Of a stretch of 41,677 bases of DNA, positions 36,493 through 41,677 are shown one piece after another. The position numbers and the translations under genes are program-made. Each line of letters begins with the position of its first letter. Positions within the stretch are counted from its first letter, which is position 1. Location of the stretch: the NCBI GenBank assembly GCA_029212785.1, contig JARGOG010000037.1:1-41677 (forward strand), in the 5' to 3' direction. The notes under the pieces were generated by a model. That model searched no databases. It was given only the letters and a program-made list of their open reading frames with translations, and was not told the DNA's origin. The stretch is from Thalassobaculaceae bacterium. GTDB taxonomy: Bacteria; Pseudomonadota; Alphaproteobacteria; Thalassobaculales; Thalassobaculaceae.

Positions 36493-37751
36493 TGAGCCGT
36501 AAAGACCGGCCGATGCCCCTCAGCTTCGAAGCCCGCGGGGCGAGTGTTCCCTTCGAGACCAACAGTCTGAAGGAATGCCGGCTGCGGGTCGTCGATATGG
36601 GACGGGATCTGGACTGGGAGATCACCGTGCCGAGCGGCATGGGAGGAACCGACTCGCGCAGCGTCATGATCCTGCCCTGGCGAGACGTGCCAGCCTTCGC
36701 CGGCATGTCCCTGCGGGACAAGGAACTCTACCACCGCATCGACGATATTCCCGATGAGGAGTCGCCGGACCCGTTCAAGATCCGTGAGCTGCGGATCCGT
36801 GTCGATCAGACCATGGGCGAGACCGACGAGGTCCGCGCCCAGGCGGCGCTCGAGGTCGACCGGGAGAAGCAGGACCGGCTGATGACCTATCTCAGCTTTC
36901 TGGCACAGCTCACCCGGGATTGCGGCATCCGCAAGGGCGATGCCTTCATGGCGAACGCCGATACGGCCCTGCTGATGCGCCTGACCAAGGACAAGGACGC
37001 CAGCAAGGAAGCGGGCCTGGATGCCTCTGTCCTTACCGAGCGGGTGCTGTCCTTCGCCTCCGAGGAACTCGGGGCGCCGGTGAAGGTGGTCAACCAGCGC
37101 CTGGAGGAGCTTACGAGCTACATGGCGCCGTTCGGTGCGGTGAACATCGAGGCGGAGAACAAGACGGACGGATTCCTCACGCGGACCCGCAACGAGATCA
37201 AGCGGATGGACCGGACGATGACGCAATACGCCAAGACGTCCCGGTCCGAGACCTCGGACCGGATCACGCTGGTGCGGTTTGCGATCAAGGATTTCCTCGA
37301 TTACGTGGACGACCGTTTCAATCAGATCGAGCAGTTCTTTTCGTTCTTCATGAATGTCTTCCGCGAATACGACAAGACGAAGGGATTCGCGCAGCAGATC
37401 CGCCGTGACGTGTCCTATGCGCTGGATGGCTGGAGCCATCTCTGCGGGATCTGGTTCACCGCCTTGGACAGCAATCAGGGCGAAAACATCGACGACGCGA
37501 TCGGCTACATCCTGGCCAATCTGCCGGTCATGCCGGATGAGGAAGTGAGCCAGGAGGACGAGCGTTCCTCCGTCCGTCGCGGCTTCGAGATGGCGCGGGT
37601 GCAGATGGTTCGCACGATGGTCAGTTGGACGGACAACACGGTGGACAAAGAGCTCGAGCAGCGGGTAGCCGCCGCCAAAGAGGAAAGGGCCAAGCCAAAG
37701 ATCCAGCCTGGCGACGTCAAACGCCGTCGGCGCGCCGGCGCCCGGATGTAG
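36492..37751 (+). CDS. Unrecognised 419-residue protein coupled to a degenerate GGDEF-like protein
   Basis: I do not recognise this protein. It starts inside the stop codon of the preceding gene, so translation of the two is coupled. The N-terminal 110 residues look like a mixed beta domain (FEARGASVPFETNSLKECRL). The rest is largely helical and charged, with a conspicuous aromatic stretch IEQFFSFFMNVFREYDKTKGF (about 281-301). The C-terminus is very basic (KRRRRAGARM). No signal peptide or full membrane helix is visible. The partner suggests a signalling complex, but no activity can be read from the sequence. Confidence 0.8.
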   Translation: MSRKDRPMPLSFEARGASVPFETNSLKECRLRVVDMGRDLDWEITVPSGMGGTDSRSVMILPWRDVPAFAGMSLRDKELYHRIDDIPDEESPDPFKIRELRIRVDQTMGETDEVRAQAALEVDREKQDRLMTYLSFLAQLTRDCGIRKGDAFMANADTALLMRLTKDKDASKEAGLDASVLTERVLSFASEELGAPVKVVNQRLEELTSYMAPFGAVNIEAENKTDGFLTRTRNEIKRMDRTMTQYAKTSRSETSDRITLVRFAIKDFLDYVDDRFNQIEQFFSFFMNVFREYDKTKGFAQQIRRDVSYALDGWSHLCGIWFTALDSNQGENIDDAIGYILANLPVMPDEEVSQEDERSSVRRGFEMARVQMVRTMVSWTDNTVDKELEQRVAAAKEERAKPKIQPGDVKRRRRAGARM

Positions 37752-37785
37752 CCGGACCCTTTAGGTGAGGTTGCGGCCACGCCGG

Positions 37786-38301
37786 TCAGCCGCCCCAGGC
37801 CTCGACAAGGGGGCCGGTCGCGCCGAACAGCGGATCGGTCTGCGGCCGGGTGACGGACGCGACCGCCGCCGCCACGCCGTCGCGCGGGTCACCTTCGCGC
37901 TTGAGATCGGCGTCCTCCTGACCCGGCGGATAGCAGCCGCAGACCAGGAAGTCGCGGCTCGACGACAGGCACTTGTGTCCGGTCCCCGCCGGCAGCACCA
38001 GGGCGTCTCCATGGCGCACCGTGATCCGCTCCCCGCCCTCTCCGCCGAGCAGCAGGTCGGCCTCGCCGCCGACGCAGATCAGCGCCTCATGGGCGTTCGA
38101 ATGATAGTGGTGATAGGGAAACACCCCGTAGAGCCAGGCTCCGCCCCAGCCGTTGCGCCGCACCGTCGCCTGCACCTCCGAGACCGGGAGGTCCCGGGAT
38201 ATGGCCGCGCGGACGATCACCACCGGCAGGTCCGGGTTGTTCGGCGCCGCCGGGTCGGCGGCGAAGACCAGCGTGGTGACGGCGTGGCGGTCGTCAGACA
38301 T
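37786..38301 (-). CDS. YjlB-like cupin protein
   Basis: 171 residues forming one cupin barrel. The first motif is YHHYHSNAHEALICVGGEADLLLGGEGG, with likely metal ligands H64, H66, H70 and E71. The second is GDALVLPAGTGHKCLSSSRDFLVCGCYP. That spacing and the PAGTGH sequence match the YjlB-like group, whose function is not established. The gene follows the PiT-like permease by 23 bases on the same strand, so the two are probably one transcript. Confidence 0.82.
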   Translation of the reverse strand: MSDDRHAVTTLVFAADPAAPNNPDLPVVIVRAAISRDLPVSEVQATVRRNGWGGAWLYGVFPYHHYHSNAHEALICVGGEADLLLGGEGGERITVRHGDALVLPAGTGHKCLSSSRDFLVCGCYPPGQEDADLKREGDPRDGVAAAVASVTRPQTDPLFGATGPLVEAWGG

Positions 38302-38324
38302 GGTGCCTCCTGTTCGTCTGCTCC

Positions 38325-39335
38325 TTAGTCCGGCGAGACCGTCAGGGGATGCGCGTGGTCATGGGTGAATCCGCCCGTGTACGCGGCCAGATACGGCATG
38401 GAGAACGCCACCACCACGCTGACCGCGAGCCCGGCGAGCGCCTTGGCGATATCCCGCGAGGCGGTCTGCCCGGCCTGGCGCAGGGAGGTGACCTGCAGCA
38501 TCAGCACCAGGCCGAGTTCGCGTCCGGCCAGCAGTCCGAGAAACACCCAGGTGGTGCTCATCGGCACGTTCGACAGCTCCTTGAAGAAGATCAGGATCAG
38601 CGCGTAGCTGAAGTCGATCAGCGTGGCCGAGCGGATGTCCTGGGTATTGGTCTTGGAGGTGACGATCCCCTGGATCGCGCCGCCGCGGCGATAGAACAGG
38701 TAGGCGTGCAGGACCAGCATCACCACCAGCGCGAAGATCAGCATCGACAGATCGAGCTGACGCGGCAGGTAGGCGAAGATGTTGGCGAGGTCCTGGACCA
38801 GCCACTGGCTCCACAGGAAGCCGGTCGAGATCCACTGCAGCGCCACCCAGTACCGCGCCGGAGGCTGATCTCGGGACGTCAGGAATCGGGCGTAGAACAG
38901 CTTGCTGATCGCCAGATAGACGACGAGGCCCACCGCGAAGGCGACCAGATAGCCGACCACCGACTTCAGCAGCATGCTCGGCAGCGCGGCGGCAGTGAAG
39001 GAGGTCAGGATCAGGAAGGTGGTGCTGACCGGGATGCCGTATCGGGTCAGGACCAACACGATCAGCGGAGGAAGTACCAGGGCCCAGGTGAACAGATCCG
39101 GGATCGGGACCGTCTCCAAGCGACCGTAGGAGATGTCGCCGTCATAGGCGAACCAGCCGTAGAAGAACACCACCGTCAGGATCCCGCCGGCGAACAGCCA
39201 CAGCACCCACCACGGCCGATGGCTGTTCGAGCTCAGGAAGGTGCCCAACGTCTGGATTGCGTCGTTGGCCACCACCGAATAGGCGGCGAGCAGGAACCCC
39301 AGCATCATCAGCAGATGGTGAGCGTCGAATTCCAT
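38325..39335 (-). CDS. PiT-like (inorganic phosphate transporter-type) permease
   Basis: 336 residues with about nine or ten membrane helices. The two inverted-repeat signatures of PiT transporters are visible but altered: VANDAIQTLGTF (about 22-33) for the usual GANDxxNxxGT, then GIPVSTTFLILTSF and SNVPMSTTWVFLGLLAG for the two PVSTTH motifs, both lacking the His. Classical PiT proteins bring in phosphate with H+ or Na+. The changes suggest another anion or a distinct subfamily. A short His-rich tail (THDHAHP) ends the protein. It is divergent from the dehydratase gene. Confidence 0.75.
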   Translation of the reverse strand: MEFDAHHLLMMLGFLLAAYSVVANDAIQTLGTFLSSNSHRPWWVLWLFAGGILTVVFFYGWFAYDGDISYGRLETVPIPDLFTWALVLPPLIVLVLTRYGIPVSTTFLILTSFTAAALPSMLLKSVVGYLVAFAVGLVVYLAISKLFYARFLTSRDQPPARYWVALQWISTGFLWSQWLVQDLANIFAYLPRQLDLSMLIFALVVMLVLHAYLFYRRGGAIQGIVTSKTNTQDIRSATLIDFSYALILIFFKELSNVPMSTTWVFLGLLAGRELGLVLMLQVTSLRQAGQTASRDIAKALAGLAVSVVVAFSMPYLAAYTGGFTHDHAHPLTVSPD

Positions 39336-39507
39336 GGGGCTGTTTCCTTTTCGTCTCGGCGAGGCGGAGCATGTCGGGGCGGAGTATGATGTCAGGATCC
39401 GCGAACCGTCATTCTGTTTTCACCCGTCGCCGCACCTTGACCCCTGTCGGCCCCGATGCTCGACTGCGGCAAAACACGTTCACAAGCAATCGACTGGAGG
39501 AAATGAG

Positions 39508-41232
39508 ATGGCGCGCAAGCGGTATGAGGATCTGCGCAGTGCGCGCTGGTACGGGGCGGCCGACCTGCGGGCCTTCGGCCACCGTTCGCGGACCCTGCAG
39601 ATGGGCTATTCCCGCGAGGATTGGAACGGAAAGCCGGTCATCGCCATCATCAACACCTGGTCCGAGATCAATCCCTGCCACACCCATTTCCGCCAGCGCG
39701 CCGAAGAGGTGAAACGCGGTGTGTGGCAGGCCGGTGGTTTCCCGGTCGAACTGCCGGCGATCTCGCTCTCCGAGCCGTTCCAGAAACCAACGACCATGAT
39801 GTACCGCAACCTGCTTGCCATGGAGACCGAGGAGCTGCTGCGCTCCTACCCGGCGGACGGAGCGGTGCTGATGGGCGGTTGCGACAAGACCACGCCGGCC
39901 CTGCTGATGGGGGCCGCCAGCATGAATATACCGTCGATCTTCGTGCCCGCCGGCCCGATGTTGCGCGGCAACTGGCACGGCAAGACGCTGGGCTCCGGCT
40001 CGGATACCTGGAAGTACTGGGCCGAACTCAAGGTCGGCAACATCACCGAGCGCGACTGGGAGGAGATCGAGGAGGGCATCGCCCGGTCTCCCGGTACCTG
40101 CATGACCATGGGCACGGCGGCGACGATGATGAGCGCCGTCGAGGCACTCGGTATGTCATTGCCCGGCTCCAGCGCCATTCCGGCCCCCGACTCGAACCAT
40201 TCCCGCATGGCGGCACTCTCCGGCCGGCGCATCGTCGACATGGTCTGGGAGGACCTGAAACCGACGGATGTCATGACCGAGGGCGCGTTCGAGAATTCGA
40301 TCTCCACCGTCATGGCCATGGGCGGGTCGACCAACGCCATTGTCCACCTGATCGCCATGGCCGGCCGCCTCGGCTTGCCGATCGACCTCGACCGGTTCGA
40401 CACGATCTCGCGCCGAGTCCCCTGGCTCGCAGATATCCGGCCGTCGGGCAGGTGGCTGATGGAGGACTTCTTCTATGCCGGCGGCCTGCCGGCGCTGCTC
40501 GGCGAGCTCAAGGACCTGCTGCACGCCGACGCGGTCACCGTCTCCGGCAAGACGCTGGGCGAGGATATCGCCGCCGCCGACGTCTATAACGAAGAGGTCA
40601 TCCGCCGCCGCGCCAATCCGCTGAGCAAGCAGGGCGGCCTGGCGGTGCTGCGCGGCAACCTGGCGCCGAACGGGGCGGTGATCAAGCAAACCGCCATGGA
40701 CCCGAAGTTCATGAAGCATCGCGGTCCGGCGGTGGTCTTTGCCGACTATAACGACATGGCCGCGCGCATGGACGATCCTGCCCTGGAGGTCACGCCGGAC
40801 AGCGTGATCGTGCTCAAGCATGCCGGACCCCAGGGCGGGCCGGGCATGCCGGAATGGGGCATGCTGCCGATTCCGAAGAAGATTCTGGAAATGGGCATCC
40901 GCGACATGGTGCGGATCTCCGACGCCCGGATGAGCGGCACCAGCTATGGCACCTGCGTCCTGCATGTGGCGCCGGAGAGTTGGATCGGCGGCCCGTTGGC
41001 CTTCGTCGAGGATGGCGACATGATCGAGCTCGATGTCGACGGACGGCGCCTGCATCTCGACGTGTCGGAGGAAGAGCTGAACGCCCGGCGCGCCGCCTGG
41101 ACCCCGCCAGAGCGCAAGTTCGAGCGCGGCTTCGGCGCGATCTACGCCGACCACATCACCCAGGCCGACAAGGGCTGCGACTTCGATGTCCTGATGGGCA
41201 CGATGGCGACGGCGGAGCCGGAGATCCACTAA
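39508..41232 (+). CDS. IlvD/Edd-family dehydratase, L-arabinonate/sugar-acid dehydratase-like
   Basis: 574 residues from the ATG at 39508, chosen because GGAGG lies 7 bases upstream; the frame is open to 39334. The iron-sulfur ligands are C57 (NPCHTH), C125 (GGCDKTTP) and C198 (SPGTCMTMG). The catalytic serine region is ARMSGTSYGTCVLHV. The NTWSEINPCHTHF start and the length fit the sugar-acid branch (L-arabinonate, D-xylonate and related) rather than the branched-chain amino acid enzyme, as a judgement from sequence style. A short-chain dehydrogenase gene follows after 16 bases, consistent with a sugar-acid operon. Confidence 0.88.
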   Translation: MARKRYEDLRSARWYGAADLRAFGHRSRTLQMGYSREDWNGKPVIAIINTWSEINPCHTHFRQRAEEVKRGVWQAGGFPVELPAISLSEPFQKPTTMMYRNLLAMETEELLRSYPADGAVLMGGCDKTTPALLMGAASMNIPSIFVPAGPMLRGNWHGKTLGSGSDTWKYWAELKVGNITERDWEEIEEGIARSPGTCMTMGTAATMMSAVEALGMSLPGSSAIPAPDSNHSRMAALSGRRIVDMVWEDLKPTDVMTEGAFENSISTVMAMGGSTNAIVHLIAMAGRLGLPIDLDRFDTISRRVPWLADIRPSGRWLMEDFFYAGGLPALLGELKDLLHADAVTVSGKTLGEDIAAADVYNEEVIRRRANPLSKQGGLAVLRGNLAPNGAVIKQTAMDPKFMKHRGPAVVFADYNDMAARMDDPALEVTPDSVIVLKHAGPQGGPGMPEWGMLPIPKKILEMGIRDMVRISDARMSGTSYGTCVLHVAPESWIGGPLAFVEDGDMIELDVDGRRLHLDVSEEELNARRAAWTPPERKFERGFGAIYADHITQADKGCDFDVLMGTMATAEPEIH

Positions 41233-41248
41233 ACCGGAGCCTTTCGTC

Positions 41249-41677
41249 ATGTCCGATGCCAAAGTCGCCCTCGTCACCGCCGCCGGCTCCGGCATGGGGG
41301 CGGCGATTGCGCGCAAGTTGGCGGCGGAAGGCTATGCCGTCGCCATCAACTCCTCCTCCGGCAAGGGGGAGGCGCTGGCGGAGGAACTCGGCGGGATTTC
41401 GGTGACCGGCTCGAATCTGGAGCCGGACGTGCTTAAGGCGCTGGTCGATGCCGCCCTCGACAAATGGGGGCGGATCGACGCGGTGGTGAATTCCGCCGGC
41501 CACGGCCCGAAGGGGCCTGTGCTCGAGCTCACCGACGACGACTGGCATCTCGGCCTCGACGTCTACCTGATGAACGTGATCCGAATGGCGCGACTGGTCG
41601 TGCCGGTCATGGAGAAGCAGGGCGGCGGGACCATCGTCAACATCTCCACCTATGCCGCCTTCGAGCCGGAGGCGGCC
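41249..41677 (+). CDS. Short-chain dehydrogenase/reductase, 3' end outside window
   Basis: 143 residues are visible before the window ends. The N-terminal VALVTAAGSGMGAAIARKLA is the cofactor-binding motif, with TAAGSGMG for the usual TGxxxGxG. VVNSAG replaces the NNAG motif, and IVNISTYAA holds the first part of the catalytic region; the YxxxK lies beyond the edge. A serine-rich NSSSGKGEA after the second strand suggests NADP(H), as inference. GGAG is 9 bases before the ATG. It is probably co-transcribed with the dehydratase. Confidence 0.87.
   Translation, partial: MSDAKVALVTAAGSGMGAAIARKLAAEGYAVAINSSSGKGEALAEELGGISVTGSNLEPDVLKALVDAALDKWGRIDAVVNSAGHGPKGPVLELTDDDWHLGLDVYLMNVIRMARLVVPVMEKQGGGTIVNISTYAAFEPEAA

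Overview
The window looks like chromosomal DNA of a GC-rich, probably free-living or marine alphaproteobacterium, perhaps of the Rhodospirillales or a relative such as Thalassobaculum. That placement is inference. It rests on a RegB/RegA redox two-component pair, a GapR (DUF2312) nucleoid protein, the alphaproteobacterial type of glutamate-cysteine ligase, a fused indolepyruvate:ferredoxin oxidoreductase, three PAS_5-type proteins and an alphaproteobacterial LexA box. I saw no rRNA, tRNA, CRISPR array, transposase or phage gene.

Layout. 1-6573 is the 3' part of a giant RTX (calcium-binding nonapeptide repeat) surface or secreted protein, followed by a catalytically degenerate EAL-domain protein (6783-8024). 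8076-10063 encodes RegA and RegB, divergent from an ABC-2 type exporter (10158-11746). 11829-15784 is a cobalamin block: a Nudix hydrolase and cobT on the minus strand, cobS and cobC on the plus strand, and a diverged cobK on the minus strand. A SCO1/SenC copper chaperone follows (15916-16503). 16597-20140 is a catabolic-looking locus: a TcuA-like flavoprotein divergent from its probable LysR regulator, then a DapA-family aldolase or lyase. 20286-23010 holds two transporters (EamA and SLC13 with RCK_C domains).

23276-24416 has two tandem PAS_5 proteins, followed by a 2-hydroxyacid dehydrogenase, an SH3-like secreted protein, a UDP-glucuronate epimerase-like protein and a third PAS_5 protein (to 28045). 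28240-31752 is indolepyruvate:ferredoxin oxidoreductase. 31932-35008 holds gapR, an NTF2-like protein behind a LexA box, rsmE and gshA, which ends in a strong terminator. A gene-poor stretch with an AT-rich island (about 35155-35400) precedes a translationally coupled pair: a degenerate receiver/GGDEF-like protein and an unrecognised 419-residue protein. The window ends with a YjlB-like cupin plus a PiT-like permease on the minus strand and an IlvD/Edd sugar-acid dehydratase followed by a truncated SDR gene on the plus strand.

Most of the window is ordinary core metabolism. The least explained parts are the coupled pair at 35662-37751, the adhesin-like protein with a degenerate EAL neighbour, the PAS_5 family, and the LexA box upstream of the NTF2-like gene. 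Several intergenic hairpins are also worth comparing as a possible repeat family.
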